Origin: Hemerocallis citrina
Taxonomy: Eukaryota > Streptophyta > Magnoliopsida > Asparagales > Asphodelaceae
Assembly (NCBI GenBank): GCA_017893485.1
Contig: CM030360.1
Coordinates: 149,000,147-149,064,146 of the forward strand
Direction: 5' to 3'
DNA length: 64,000 nt
The translations under genes and the position numbers were made by a program. Below are positions 1 through 12,144 of this stretch, one piece after another; the stretch's first letter is position 1, and each line of letters begins with the position of its first letter. The notes below the pieces were generated by a model. The model searched no databases, was not told the DNA's origin, and saw only the letters and a list, made by a program, of their open reading frames with translations.

Positions 1-897
1 ACTATCTCTCAACAAATCAAGTTTCTACTACATTTTGCAAGGATCAACAATCAACAACAATCAAGTGATCAACAACAACAATCAGCACTACTATAAGCTC
101 TCAAGTCTCAACTCTCTCAACTTTTCATTCTTCAATCAGCCACTGGAGAGGACGAAGGTGCTGGTGCCAGTGGGTAGCGGACCCTCTCACTGGGTCCGCA
201 CCACTGAGTTCGAGCAACGATAGCATTGTCGACGGTATAGAAGCAAGAAGGCGAAGGTTTGAGAGCGAAGAGGTTGAGACTGGGGAGAGCAGCAAGAAGG
301 AGAGAGAATAGGGGGGAGTTGGAAGCAGCGGTGGGTGGTGGGCAGGAGAGGGGGAGGAAGCGGCAGGGGGGGTTGTTTTCAGGGTTTAAAGGACGCAGAG
401 GTAGGAGCTGTGGTCTCCGGTGATAAACCTGGACGTTGGGGTTGGTGAGAGCTCCTCCTCATTGTGAAAGTGATGCCGAATCTTCCAAGTTCATCTATTG
501 TTAAAGGAAATGGCCATGTTATCCATTTCCATTGCATCGTATAACTACAAAAGGAAAAAAAGAAGATAAGTTCCCATGGTACCAGTTTTCTCCGCTTGCA
601 CTTCTCAATCTTCCAGCCCAATCAATTATCTGAAGCATCCCAGTGGCTTCACCTATGGCGGAGATGGCCACCATACCTCAACACCCCGACTACAGCACCT
701 TTCTCCTGCACATCCCACCGAAGAGTACACCCCAGCTGCCCCCCCCCCCTTTGGCCCCCATACGGTCGAGTCTACACTCCCCTGAGGGAGGAGGCCGCGA
801 GCTCAGACGTGCTCGCTCCCTGACGCGTGCACATCATCGTCGTGAGGGGAGGAGCCACGATCATCATCGGCTACGATGAGGACGCTGCAGAGGGAAC

Positions 898-3480
898 ATG
901 GGCATGTTCGCCGACAAGTGGAGTTTTACGGGGGAAGGGCCCAACGATGAGGTCCCTACTACCAGCCTTCACAGGCGTAAGAAAACACTTCCGTTAGAGC
1001 AACACCACCACCACAACAGGGGGCACTATCAGAGAGACAATGAGCTTGTTTCACGCAGGCAACATCATGTCCCCTACCAAGAACAACACCAAACCAATCC
1101 GTAAACCACCTCATCAACCACTTGCAGTCCTCACTGCAACAACACCAACATAAACTTTCTAACCCCTCCCATCACCACAGCTCTCCCATAGGGAGCCCAG
1201 GAACCTCTACAAACTGCCGCGACCACCCTACCAAATCCCACCACCATACAGCTCGCATTCCCAACACCAGTGGAGCACCATGCTCCACATCCTATGCCGA
1301 GCGAGACCATCGAGGGGCTGCTCTAGGTGGGATGACGGAAGATGGGAACTCCGCCGATGAAGATATGGAGGGGCAGTGGGTTCTGGTTAGGGGAAAGAGG
1401 AACAAACAATAGACTAAATCCACTTACTCCCAAGGCGATGAGCTCCAACACAAGAAGAAGCAGAGGAAGGGCAAACGTAAGCTGGCCTCGTGCTTCAATT
1501 GCGGGACCTAGGTCACTTCAGGAGGTGAATGTACCAAAGAAAGTACGGTACCTCAAATGTATGATGTGGGGGCATCTCTCTTACGTATGCACCAATGTGG
1601 TGGAGACCAAAAGCGACGAAGAGCGACCGGTGAGCCAAGGGAGGTCACCGGACAACCCAACGGTGATCCGATTGGCAAGGAGCCTGGAGATTATCAAGAG
1701 CGAAGAAAGATGGCTGCGAAAATGGTGCACAATTGCCAAAATCAGAGCTGGAAGGCCATCAGAGGATCACCTGATGCAAGCACTCGCGGAGAAGAATGGC
1801 CTATGAATGCCCATGGCAATTGAGTAGCGAAGAAGTTATGCCATTTGCAATTTCTGTGTCTTTCCCATCGCGGAGAAGGTCTCGGAGGTTGTTGGCTTAG
1901 AGACTGTCGACTTTGGACATTTCCAAGTCGACTTCAGCGCGTGGATGCCAAACCTTCGGAGCGGAGCTCCCTCAGGGAGAAAAATATTGCATTTGGATTC
2001 ATAACATCCACTACACTTTTGGAAGAGAGAAGCTATTCAAGAGATTGTAGCAGAGTTTGGGACTGTGGAGGAGTTAGAATGAGAAGACGGTACGCCTCTC
2101 AGAGTTAATCTCGGCGATGGCTCTTATTAGGAGCACTGACATTTCTCTTATGTCGCGCTTTGCCAAAATTTCTCCTTCGAGGAGTCGTATCTGGTAAGAT
2201 TCGTGCTAGACAAGAGAGAACAAGCACTGCCCGACTATCCCCTCCCCCTGCACCTGTAACTACTCTCAGAGACAACAGAAGCTACAAACAAGTAGTCTCG
2301 CTAACGAAGAGCCTCACAATTGATAGTACTCATGAGATTGAAAGGGCTCACCGGGAGATCATCAGGGCGGCTATGGGGCAGAAAGCAGCGCCAAGATACT
2401 CCGGCGGTAGGGTTGCGGCCACATAAGGACCTACCGTACAAGAAGGTCGAGACAGGAATTCTAATCGTTAGACCCAACGGTTATAAGCTCTCAGGAGCTC
2501 AACTCAGCGGATCAACGGTGGCCCTGCTCAATAACTCCTGGAGGACCAGCGCTGCAGCTCAGAGGAAAGGGACAGGGCGCACAGACCACAAAAAGGTGAA
2601 AAACTCCAACCTCCAACAACATGCAGACTCTGAGATAGGGGTTGGTGGAGGATACCGCCAAGTTGGGGAAGATGACAAGCGATCGACCACTTTCGACCAG
2701 AGAGTGGGTAATAAAGGGCTGGTTTTCACCAGAAGCAAAAAAAGAAGCTTCTTTGAAGCAAGCGCCCTAAGAGCCAGAACCCATTCTGGGGAAAGAGAAG
2801 ACCAGAGATCTGCTCTACCACAGGAAAAGGAACTCAAAGGAGCACGAGCTTGAAGCTGAGGGAGTGGCCAGCAAAGCTGAGGAAGTGGGTGGTAAAGGGA
2901 AGGTTTTGGAAAATGCTAAGAATGGGAAAGAAGACGAAGTACCAGCGAAGGCTTTGGTAACGAAGGTAAAAAGGGCCTTCAACGCTTCGTATACCACGCC
3001 ACTGTCCTCTTTTCCCGCGAAGTCTGATCCAACCGCACCAACCCCTAATCTACAGAGGCCAGCTAGCGAAAGCATACGCTCGCTCAGATTAAACCCAACG
3101 GCATCGACACCCACCGATGCCCCCTCCAATGTCGCGCTGCCAGCTGGCAAGGGCGGTAGGAATACCGCCCCAGCGAGTCAGTCGAGGAGCGAGTGTCTCG
3201 AGGAGAGCGGTATGATGGACCGCGATAGAGGGGAACACGTTTATTCAATGGAAAGTCTAAATTTGGGGCCGGGTGTTGGGCTTTTTATAGGAGCTAGTGG
3301 ACCCAAAGAGGGGTCCAAAGTGCCTATAATTGTCTCCGGATCTAGTAGCTCTAGAGTTTCGAACAATCAGACACTTTGTCATAATGGGAGCGGGCCCACC
3401 GAGGGGACCGCAATGGAGAACATCACTATTAGTAGTGAGTCGCCAATCTACGGGCTCAATGAGGAGTCCTATTCTAATAG
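898..3480 (+). pseudogene. LINE-A ORF1-like region, heavily decayed
   Basis: This stretch has short overlapping open segments in all three forward frames, rich in Ser, Arg, Lys and Gln, as in the basic ORF1 protein of plant LINEs. A segment near 1540-1600 reads KCMMWGHLSYVC, which resembles a damaged CCHC zinc knuckle. A later segment (2320-2853) is basic and the following one (2864-3480) is Ser/Pro-rich and low in structure. Frames change at about 1400, 1800, 2400 and 2855. The assignment as ORF1 comes mainly from its position upstream of the reverse transcriptase; it could instead be a captured or unrelated gene fragment. I do not recognise a specific protein. Confidence 0.35.
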
Positions 3481-3500
3481 ATACAACCCAGGAAGGACGA

Positions 3501-4000
3501 NNNNNNNNNNNNNNNNNNNNNNNNNNNNNNNNNNNNNNNNNNNNNNNNNNNNNNNNNNNNNNNNNNNNNNNNNNNNNNNNNNNNNNNNNNNNNNNNNNNN
3601 NNNNNNNNNNNNNNNNNNNNNNNNNNNNNNNNNNNNNNNNNNNNNNNNNNNNNNNNNNNNNNNNNNNNNNNNNNNNNNNNNNNNNNNNNNNNNNNNNNNN
3701 NNNNNNNNNNNNNNNNNNNNNNNNNNNNNNNNNNNNNNNNNNNNNNNNNNNNNNNNNNNNNNNNNNNNNNNNNNNNNNNNNNNNNNNNNNNNNNNNNNNN
3801 NNNNNNNNNNNNNNNNNNNNNNNNNNNNNNNNNNNNNNNNNNNNNNNNNNNNNNNNNNNNNNNNNNNNNNNNNNNNNNNNNNNNNNNNNNNNNNNNNNNN
3901 NNNNNNNNNNNNNNNNNNNNNNNNNNNNNNNNNNNNNNNNNNNNNNNNNNNNNNNNNNNNNNNNNNNNNNNNNNNNNNNNNNNNNNNNNNNNNNNNNNNN
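3501..4000. other. Assembly gap (500 N)
   Basis: Exactly 500 N bases, the usual placeholder for a scaffold gap of unknown size. Any open frame crossing it is artificial. Confidence 0.98.
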
Positions 4001-4459
4001 CCTTGGTTTTGATAGACCCCTCTTCACATAGTTAAATGGGCAACACAAATAAACCCACATCCGCGAACAACCTGAAAATCCCTTGAAAATCCTGAGTGGA
4101 TTCCTTATCCCCTGGTGTTGGCATCCATCTCCTCTCTGTAGTCAGAAGCGATCACTATCCATCCCTAATGAACTTCCATCGACCACTACCCAAAAAACGA
4201 CGGCTAATTCTAGTCTGAAGTAATGTGGACCCAGCACAACGACTATAAGGTCTTTCTTACCAACAAGTGTGGAAGGCAGGTAGCTCCTCCCTTCTGCAAC
4301 AATCAACCATCTTCAAATAAAAATTCAAAGGTTGCCATGCAGAATACTTCGCAATTTGGCCAACCCAAATCATGGCAACAAAGGAAACACTCATTTCGGT
4401 GCAGTCACAGCCCCTAACTAGGCTATCACCAATGAAGAAATTGTCCTACTTAATCATAT

Positions 4460-5297
4460 GAAGTAGCTAATGTGGGCTGAGGGAGACCTATTAGCACCAA
4501 TGGGACAAGGTCCACGGCTTACCAAACGGGATGAAACACCAAAATTTTCCTTGCGACCACCATCAAAAGGAGAAGGAATTCGTAGTGAATTCGCTAACGA
4601 CTTTGATGACATATTCACCTCATCCAATCCTCCCCCCAAACTCTCCTTTTATCAATTTCCAAGCAACGTTCTCAATGGAGGACAATTTGGCACTTCACGA
4701 CAATCCCCACCTTATCTGAACTTGAGGCAATTTACAAAGCTATGCACCCCAACAAATTCCCTAGGCCGGACCCTGCTTTAACAAATCTAGATGGAAGATT
4801 ATTGGGTCAGACTGAACACACATCATACATGCTGCTTTCTCGAATGAAATATTTCTATCCAACCCTCAACATCCCCACCTTCACCCCTAAAATTCAGAGT
4901 CAAAATTATGTAATAAACTAGCGGACTTTAGGTCCATCGCTTATGCAATGTCCTCTACAAGGTCCATCGCGAGAATAATCGCCAACAGACCAAGGCCCTC
5001 GTCAATAGTTTGGTATCTCCGAACCATGTGACATTCCTCCCATCCAGGCAATCTCTTGACAACCTTGTTATGGCAAACGAACTCATGCACTCTGTAAATA
5101 AAAAATGGATAGGTCAATATTTGTTGCCTTCAAAGCCTACGACTGCATTGAATGGTCATTCCATAGCAGGGTTATTGGCACTACTTCCTTGGGCATCGAC
5201 ATAAACAGCAAAGCCGATGGCTCTTTCCATCACACAAGAGAGTTGAGATAAGACTACATGCGTTCTCTCTATCTCTTTATAATATGTTCATAGGTTC
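4460..5297 (+). pseudogene. LINE-A reverse transcriptase, N-terminal part
   Basis: Around 5010-5090 the translation reads FLPSRQSLDNLVMANELMHS, the conserved plant LINE reverse transcriptase block (usually aFlpGRqI.DNilla.E.lhs). About 45 bases on, in another frame, AFKAYDCIEWSFHSRVI gives motif A with the first catalytic Asp (KAYDrveW.fl). At 5255-5297 LSLYLFIICS matches the PLSPYLF block. Frameshifts and stops separate these blocks, so no protein is made. Tat-1 cut the gene between this block and the xADD motif, which is found at 18630-18665. The upstream part (4001-4460) holds no recognisable domain; an endonuclease domain would be expected there or in the N gap. Confidence 0.75.
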
Positions 5298-5859
5298 TGT
5301 TGCCGCTGAAATCGGTGTGGGGGCAAACAGATAAATTTGTGGATTCGAGGAAAGTTGAATAGCCAAACCTGAACACCTTCACTGGAGCTTGACCGAGATT
5401 CTCCCGCCGTTGACCTACAAAAGTGCGAAAAACTGGGGTTGATTCCGGCGACGCACCCTCCGACGCTCTTGTCAGTAATCAGAAAGATTATGAAAGAGCT
5501 TTGATTGGCAAAAGATTGATTACCTTGTAACAGTGGGGGATGGGAGGTAATATCCGCCTTAGGAACCAGTTTCGGGATAAGATCAAATCCCTACTTCCCA
5601 GTGAATAGATAGAAGTGATCAGGACCGTTGATTAAGGACAATCATAAACCCTAATTCTATCCAGCTGGACTGAGTTTCTTGCGGGTTGGAACCCGTGCCC
5701 AGTAAGACGGATCCGTTTATGGGTTATTGGGCCTTTGGAAAAAGGCCCAATTCCCATTTCGGACCCGTTTGTAGGTGAAATTACCATTTTACCCCCGAGT
5801 TTTAAGATTCGTGCCCCGATTTGAATGGTCCTGATTTAACCCTATTTTTAGTCATATCA
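5298..5859 (-). repeat. Tat-1 3' LTR
   Basis: 562 bp, matching 17988-18552 along its whole length with scattered differences. It ends ..CATATCA, as the other copy does. The TATA segment of the right LTR (TATTTATAGCCG on +) is reduced here to TAATATCCG, so this copy has lost its likely promoter core. Confidence 0.95.
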
Positions 5860-5883
5860 CGAGCCCCCCACACCCGAAGACTG
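5860..5883 (-). other. Tat-1 polypurine tract
   Basis: Read on the minus strand, the bases next to the 3' LTR are GGGTGTGGGGGGCTCG. This is the plus-strand priming site of the retrotransposon. Tat-2 has the matching AGTGTGGGGCTTG at the same place. Confidence 0.8.
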
Positions 5884-6299
5884 ATTTTTGATCAGCCTTT
5901 GAGGAGTAGTTTTACTGTTCTAATGGCTTGTGGGGTTGTATCGGAGTCCAAACGAAGGGTGTCGAATCTTCATGTGAGGTATTATGGTGATTGTTGGAGT
6001 TGGTTGCACACTCAGGGTTATCCTTAAGCTCTTCTGGATTTTTGGTGACTTTTCTTAATTTCTATTTATTTTCCGGATCAGTTATTTAATTTTGCGAAGC
6101 GGTGATTTATTGTTCGGGGGCATTCATTAATTATCCTAAATAATAATTATTTACCCGGGGGTTCAAAAATATTTCCCTGAATTTATAATTATTTTTTAGA
6201 ATTTTTAATTAATTTTCCTGAATTTTTAATCATTTTTTCACAATTTTTAAATAAATAATTCGAATTTAATAAATAAAAAATTAATTTTTAATACCATTT

Positions 6300-7480
6300 A
6301 TGACGTGGTGCAATCTGGGATGCTCATCAGCCCTAAATGCAAATATCTGAGTGATCGGAAGGTCCGAGTGGCTCGGCAGCACTTATTTCCACTTGTGAAG
6401 GTCGGTGCCCCGGTAACTCGGTCATAACTCCTCGGTAGCTTGGGAGCTCGGTGCTTCACGAGCTGCCAAGCTACGTGGCTGAATCTGGAGCATCCATCAT
6501 GGTGCGAATCACAAGGTAGGGGGCTCAGATCACGAGAAAATGTGATTTCGTCGTTATGTGGGCGTGGCGTGATCTGAGCCGCTCATCAACTTTTGGCACG
6601 AATCTTAGAACAATCTGACGGCCTGAGTAGCTCGGCAGTATTTTTCTCCAAATGTGGAGGTCGGTGCCTCGGTAGCTCGGCAGAGTGGCTCGATGGCTCG
6701 TCTCCTCTTGAGTCGTTGGGCCATGTGGCAATATCTGGAGCGTCCATCAGGGCACGAATCACGATGCAGGCGGCTCAGATCACTAGAAAATGTGATTTTA
6801 TCATTTTGTGGGCGTGTCTGAATCTGAGCCGCTCGTCAACTTTGGATGTGAATCTTGGGACAATCAGACGGCCTGAGGAGTTCGGCGTGATTTTTCCCCA
6901 AATGTGGAGGTCGGTGCCTCGGTAGCTCGGCAGAGTGCCTCGGTGGCTCGGCTCCTCTTGAGTCATTGAGCCACGTGGCGACATCTAGAGCGTCCATCAG
7001 GGCACGAACCACGATGTAGGCGGCTCAGATCACGAGAAAATGTGTTTTTTTCGTTTTGTGGGCGTGTCTGAATCTGAGCCGCTCATCAACTTTGGGCGCG
7101 AATCTTGGAACAATCTGACGGCCTAAGTAGCTCGGCAGTATTTTTCTCCAAATGTGGAGGTCGGTGCCTCGGTAGCTCGGCAGAGTGCCTCGGTGGCTCG
7201 GCTCCTTATGAGTCGTTGAGCCACATGGCGAAATCTGGAGCGTTCATCAGGGCACGAATCACGATGCAGGCAGCTCAGATCACGAGAAAACGTGATTTTG
7301 TCAATTTGTGGGCGTGTCTGAATCTGAGCCTCTCATCATCTTTTGGCACGAATCTTGGGGCAATCAGACGTCCCACAGAGTTCGGCAGCATTTTTCTCAA
7401 ATGTGGAGGTCGGTGCCTCGGTAGCTCGGCAGAGCACTTTGGTGGCTCGGCAACTTGTGAGTTGCCGAGCTGCGTGGCTA
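6300..7480. repeat. Tat-1 3'-region tandem repeats, about 249-bp unit
   Basis: Four copies begin near 6521, 6771, 7020 and 7269 (GGCTCAGATCACGAG and variants), with a partial copy before them. Each unit opens with an inverted repeat (GGCTCAGATCACG .. GAATCTGAGCC) and ends in a GC-rich run of GGTGCCTCGGTAGCTCGGC. Open frames through the array are repeat translations, not genes. Tandem repeats between the coding region and the 3' LTR are common in Tat/Ogre elements. The stretch 5884-6300 before the array is AT-rich with nothing recognisable in it. Confidence 0.9.
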
Positions 7481-7584
7481 AGTCTGAACCGTCGCCGCCC
7501 TTCTCTATTCTGTCGTTTAGCCTTCCTTGACGGGCTTGAGGGGGGCCCCAAGCGTTACAAAGCCCAAGAGTCGCTTCTTTCAGC

Positions 7585-7815
7585 TTCTTTCACTATAAGT
7601 TTTCACTCCCTACCCTCTCTCTCATTCTTTCACTTTTCACTCTCAGAATTCACTTTCGCTCTCGAGTTGCTCTGCTAGTGGAGATTTTTGCTCAGCGGTG
7701 GTTGCGTTAGCTGTCGCGGCAGGCAAGGCGATTTCCAGCGAGGTTTTTCCGACCGAGAATGCCACATCAAAGTTAGTATATATATATTCTCACTCTCATA
7801 TATATACCCTACGAG
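7585..7815 (+). promoter_or_regulatory. Possible promoter/leader of the Tat-1 antisense gene
   Basis: CACTATAAG at about 7590 is followed by a CT-rich run to 7640, then an untranslated leader to the ATG at 7816. Tat-2 has a TTTAAAA plus CT-rich run in the same place (52120-52190). This suggests the antisense gene has its own promoter, independent of the LTR. Confidence 0.4.
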
Positions 7816-10058
7816 ATGTCATGAGTGTCCTCGGGTAGTGAGGCTTCTTCCTCGGGAGGTCGGAGTGATCGGCAGTTAGTTCACGAGGAGGGGGGAGAAG
7901 TGCGGAGCCGAGTGAGGGGGAAGGAGATAACAGGGTCGTCCGCAGTCGAGCCGACCTCTTCGCTCGTCAAGGAGAAGGGGAAGGAGGTGGCTAAGCCAGT
8001 GGTCGTCGAGACAGTGGTAGAGACCGTGAGACCAGCAGGAGAAATGGGTCGGCTGCCGACTGTGTTATCCGGCCACGGGGGGGATCAAGCAGTATACTGG
8101 CGAGCTGCTGACCAAGGCCGTCTACGGACGCTCGGAAACATATGAAGAGAACGAATCGAGGGAGGTTACCGAAGTCGACGATATACCCTCGGTTCTAACC
8201 GAACGAGATCTGCTTCGGATTCGGAAGAGCTTCGTCATTCCCCCGGAGTACACCTTGATTCTCCCCGGTCCCAGGGTGCGGGCGTGCACAGCATTCACAC
8301 CCGACACTTGCGTCTTTGCCTACGACGCATTAAATACCGGACTACGTCTCCCTCTTCATCCCTTCATGACCGAGGTGCTCCGGTGGTATGGACTGAGCCC
8401 AATCCAGTTCATGCCGAACATGTGGTGACATGTGCTCAGATTTCTGCTCCAATGCCGAACAGCGAAGGTGGAGCCTCAACTCATCATCCTCAAGAGCTTG
8501 TACCGGATCAATCGGATGAGTAAGACCGAACACCGGTACTATCTGTCACCTCGGAAAGGCATCAAGTTGATAGAGAACCCAGACTCTATCAAGTCATGGA
8601 AGGGTAAATTCTTCTTGATTCGAGGCCCTTCGTCGTGGGACTTCCTGACCCGGTGGAAGGAGAACGTGCCGAAGTATGCAAAGGCCGAGCCGGTGTTGAC
8701 TCCGGCCGAAGCAGAGGTTGCGGCGAAGCTGGTCGGCCTCCCGATGTTGAGTTGGAGGGACATGACCGAGGAGGTGCTTCACGGGTCGGGCCTTAGTCCG
8801 ATCGACCCGAGTACGCTCCGGACATCTCTATCTCCTTGTTTACTTTTTGTTACACATTATTTTTTCTAACTTTGTTTTCCTTATTCGACAGAGGCTCCAA
8901 CCATGGCCTTTAGGGCAATCATGGTCGAGCGGAATAAGGCCACCGAGGCCAAGAAGAGGAAGAGGATGAGCGCGGGGCCTTCGTCTGGCCGACCCACCAA
9001 GGTTCCTTTGGCCGCAGTCGTGGATCTGGCCTCTCCTCGGCGATCAGCCTCGGCTGTAGGTCTTCTTCAGCCGACCCCTTCTGATCCTTCGGGCAAAGGT
9101 TTCTCTGTCTCGGCGGCTTTGGCGCTCGAGGCCCCGCCCCTTACCGAGCAGGCCGAGGCCATACTGACCGAGGGCCATAAGAAACTGTTCGTCCCCGATT
9201 GGCGGGTGATGAACCACGACGGTTTCTTGGGGGATTCGGCGATAAGTATGCAGGCTCTTCGTCATCTCCTGACCCCAAAAGACCGAGCCGCACTGAAGGC
9301 GGGGACGACAGGTGACGATGCTCTAGAGATAGCTTGGTCGCTCATGTCGATAAGTTTTCTTAGTTGATTTCGATAATCTTTGAAAATTTTCTAAGTTTTT
9401 AGCTCGGCTTTCAATGCGCTCTAACTGCTTCTTCTTGCAGGACACATGCCACTTCAGCCACCTTCTCGAGCAGTATGCCGAACAGGAGAGGGAGTTGAAG
9501 GCCGCTTGCAACAAAGACCGAGCGGAAAGGGCGAGGGTCGTGAAGCAGTTCGAGGCGGAGCAGCGCCGCTCGGATACTTTGGCAGCACAGGTCACCGACT
9601 TGGAGGCAGCCTTGGTGCAGGCGAGGGAGAAGCTTGCCTCGGAGGTGGCTAAGGCAGCCAAGGAGAAGGCCGAGGTAAAGAGGGCCCTGGAGGCCGTGAT
9701 GCGGCAGAAAGACAAGGCCGTAGAGGCGGCAAGGGCAGAGATAAAGGCCGAGAACAAGAAGCACATGATGACCAACATGGAGCAGTCCTATGCCACCACG
9801 CTCGAGCACGTCGAGGCTCGAATTCCCGACTTCGACAGGTTGGGGTACGGGCTGTGGGGTCCGGTCGGCGAGGAGGACCCAGAAGCTGAGCAAGAGACCG
9901 AAGGAGAGGAAGGGGACGAGCAACAAGGTGACGAGGCCGTGGTGGTGGAGGGAGGGGGCGACGAGGCTGCGGCCGACCCCCCAGCCATAGTGGCAGAGGA
10001 AGGGGAGCCGTCTACCGAGGTGCCCGTCGCCGAGCTACCACCTAAGGTGGCCCCTTGA
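7816..10058 (+). pseudogene. Tat-1 antisense accessory gene (Transposase_28/PF04195-like plus coiled coil)
   Basis: The gene lies on the strand opposite gag-pol. Exon 1 (7816-8810) starts MS-stop-VSSGSEASSS, where Tat-2 reads MSRTQSGSEASSS, so codon 3 is CGA changed to TGA. It then carries a domain with LRLPLHPFMTEVLRWYGLSP and a later WGF/WDFLTRW-type segment, as in 'putative gypsy type transposon' proteins. Intron 1 (8811-8891) has GT/AG ends. Exon 2 is basic, then hydrophobic. The intron 2 donor at 9350 is ATAAG where Tat-2 has GTAAG, so splicing is probably lost; its acceptor precedes 9441. Exon 3 is a long charged coiled coil ending in an acidic tail. There is a frameshift near 8130-8145 and a TGA at 8426. 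The protein's function is unknown. Confidence 0.75.
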
Positions 10059-10110
10059 CCTTTGTTGCCTTGTATTTTTTCTTCTCTTTTTTCATGTATC
10101 TCCTTGTAGT

Positions 10111-10124
10111 GGACTGGCCACCGC
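10111..10124 (+). promoter_or_regulatory. Conserved 14-nt motif after the antisense gene
   Basis: GGACTGGCCACCGC lies about 50 bases after the stop codon. The identical 14 bases occur at 54758-54771 in Tat-2, just after the stop of the equivalent gene, while the surrounding DNA has diverged. A role in 3'-end formation or binding is possible but unproven. Confidence 0.5.
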
Positions 10125-10139
10125 TTTTTTTGTTATGAA

Positions 10140-10370
10140 TGAAATTTTGCTTTCTTTGACTAAGTGTTGGGGTCGATCTTGTTTTGAAGACGTTTTGATT
10201 TGAAATTTTTCTAAGGGCTGAAAATAATTTTGTTTTGAAATCCAACTAAGTGTTGAGCACCACTCACTTTAAAATCTAGCTAAGTGTTGAGAACAACTCG
10301 CTTTGAAATCTAGCTAAGTGTTGGTAACAACTTTGCTTTGAAATTTAGCTATGTGTTGCTCGGGCTTAGT
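10140..10370. repeat. Short tandem repeat, about 42-bp unit
   Basis: At least four imperfect units built on TCTAGCTAAGTGTTG and TTGAAAT, between the two antisense ORFs of Tat-1. No coding potential. Confidence 0.7.
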
Positions 10371-10387
10371 GCTGTTGTGTTCTTTCA

Positions 10388-11234
10388 GATCGCCGAGTTG
10401 CGTCTAGCGGAGGCATCGCCAAACACGGTAGCGGCTGAGGTCTCTCGTCTCCGAGCTGACTTAGGAGCGACGAAGCTGGCCCTTTCTCGCAGTCGAGAGT
10501 ATTTTCTCAAGAGCGAGTTGGATCTAGACCACCTCAAGGTAACGTTGTCGAAGCATCTCTTTGAGCTGAAGTAACTAAAGAAACGAGCTCGAGAAGCTCC
10601 TGCCGAAGGGGAGGTGGAGTCGCTTCGGCAGATGCTATTTGATGTCATGGTGGAGAGAGATGAACTGTTAGCTGATGTCCATGAGTTGATGATAGCAGAA
10701 GACGAGCTTTCGGCGGGGAGAGAGGAACTAGTAGTAGCGAAGGGCAAGTTGACGGCAGAGCTTGACGAGCTGAAGAGGGTTACAGTCGACAGGAGTATCG
10801 AGGTTACTCATCTCCGTAGAATTATAGCCGACAGCTCTGGTGATGCAGGCTCTGCTTGGCTTCCTCGCTTCAAGATAGCCGTGAAGGACGACTCTCTGAA
10901 GCAACGAATCGTCGAACTCGAGGTGAAGGTCGCTCGCCTCAAACCCCAACCTGCACGGATTAACGTCAGAAGCACGTCGTGTACTCGTGAAGAGAGCGAG
11001 AGAGAAATTTCCTTTTACGAGCTTGCGACTCGCTCGCCTGCTGCTCGGCAAAACCCTGTTGATGCACAAAGTGGGGTGGCTGCTTCGTCGAGCGGAGCGT
11101 CCGTTGGGGCCACCGTCAGAGGCAGTGCTGAAGATGCGTCTCAGTTTGCCGGTCTAGAGACGAGCTCCGAGGTTAGACGTTGCCGTCCCCGGGTGTCTTT
11201 GAACCGGAACATCCCTGCCCCAAGGAGGCATTGA
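10388..11234 (+). pseudogene. Tat-1 second antisense ORF, coiled-coil protein
   Basis: The reading frame begins IAELRLAEASPNTVAAEVSR after a CT-rich stretch ending in CAG, which could be a splice acceptor joining it to the preceding gene. It is broken by TAA at 10572 and then runs open to the stop at 11232-11234. The predicted protein is rich in Glu, Leu, Arg and Ala in heptad-like order over about 10400-10960, with a Ser/Ala-rich tail ending in RHx-type basic residues. Tat-2 has a shorter counterpart at 54890-55377. I recognise no catalytic motif. It may be the C-terminal exon of the accessory protein rather than a separate gene. Confidence 0.55.
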
Positions 11235-11394
11235 AAGAGTTGTCTTGTAATTTTGGCTTTTCGAATTTTGTAACTCGTCGTAGAGAAGAGTAGTTGGTCT
11301 TGTAATCTGAGTTTCCTCAAACTTTAAACTTTATAGAAGTGAGAGCTTGTTTATTCTTTTGGGCTTGTGCGTTTGCATGTTTTGTTAATCATCT

Positions 11395-11950
11395 ATGGTT
11401 GTAGGACCACTTCTTACCCACTTATGAGCGAGGAGTAGAAGCGGAGTCAAGCCAAGCTTTGAACTCCGAACTCTTCGTTTGAGTAAGTTTTAACGGTTGT
11501 GGGAGCAGTTCCGAATGACGAACCACTTCTAGCTCGCTTAAGAGCGAGCTTGCAAAGCAGAATCGAGCCAAGTTTTGGACTCCGAACTCATCGTTTGAGT
11601 AAGTTTCAACGGTTGTGGGAGTAGTTTCGAATGGTGAACCACTTCTAGCTCGCTGAAAAGCGAGCTTACGAAGCGGAATCGAGTCAAGTTTTGGACTCCG
11701 AACTCGTCGTTTGAGTAAGTTTCAACGGTTGTGAGAGAAGTTTTGAATGGCGAACCACTTCTAGCTCGCTTAAGAGCGAGCTTGCGAAGCGGAATCGAGC
11801 CAAGTTTTGGACTCCGAACTCGTCGTTTGAGTAAGTTTCAACGGTTGTGGGAGCAGTTTCGAATGGCGAACCACTTCTAGCTCGCTTAAGAACGAGCTTG
11901 CGAAGCAGAATCGAGCCAAGTTTTGGACTTCGAACTCATCATTTGTGGAA
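11395..11950. repeat. Tat-1 tandem repeats, about 119-bp unit
   Basis: Four to five units, each with GAACCACTTCTAGCTCGCTT, the palindrome AGCTCGCTTAAGAGCGAGCT and GACTCCGAACTCGTCGTTTG. They separate the antisense ORFs from the 3' end of pol. The following 11950-12144 holds no gene. Confidence 0.9.
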
Positions 11951-12144
11951 GCACAATTAAGGTTTTAAACAGAGAGATAAAACAATCACAAGATAATTAT
12001 CAGGCGAAAGAAGTTCTTTATTAATAACTGCTAATCAGCCGCTTCTAAGTTGCGGGCCGTTATTACAATGAGAAAATAAAGAGGCAAGTACAAATAAAAA
12101 GAAGATAGGAATGGCTCGAAATTTGATGGTACTCGGAGAGGCAT

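Larger units (their letters stand above)
1..5297 (+). mobile_element. LINE-A, left part (decayed non-LTR retrotransposon)
   Basis: The right end of this block encodes reverse transcriptase motifs of a plant L1-like LINE, and the same element resumes at 18558 after the Tat-1 insertion. The block before about 890 has no recognisable coding content: it is CAA-rich near 30-110 and purine-rich at 240-370, and could be a 5' UTR or flanking DNA. No intact frame survives and the 500-N gap removes the middle. The left boundary of the LINE is not visible, so the element may begin anywhere in the first 900 bases or outside the window. Confidence 0.6.

Noticed and set aside
2864..4060. Long open frames on both strands spanning 3501-4000
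   Set aside because: Their length comes from 500 N bases; only the flanking parts are real sequence.
6525..7678. Open frames across the 249-bp repeats of Tat-1
   Set aside because: The same peptide recurs with each DNA repeat, and no start, splice or homology evidence supports a gene.
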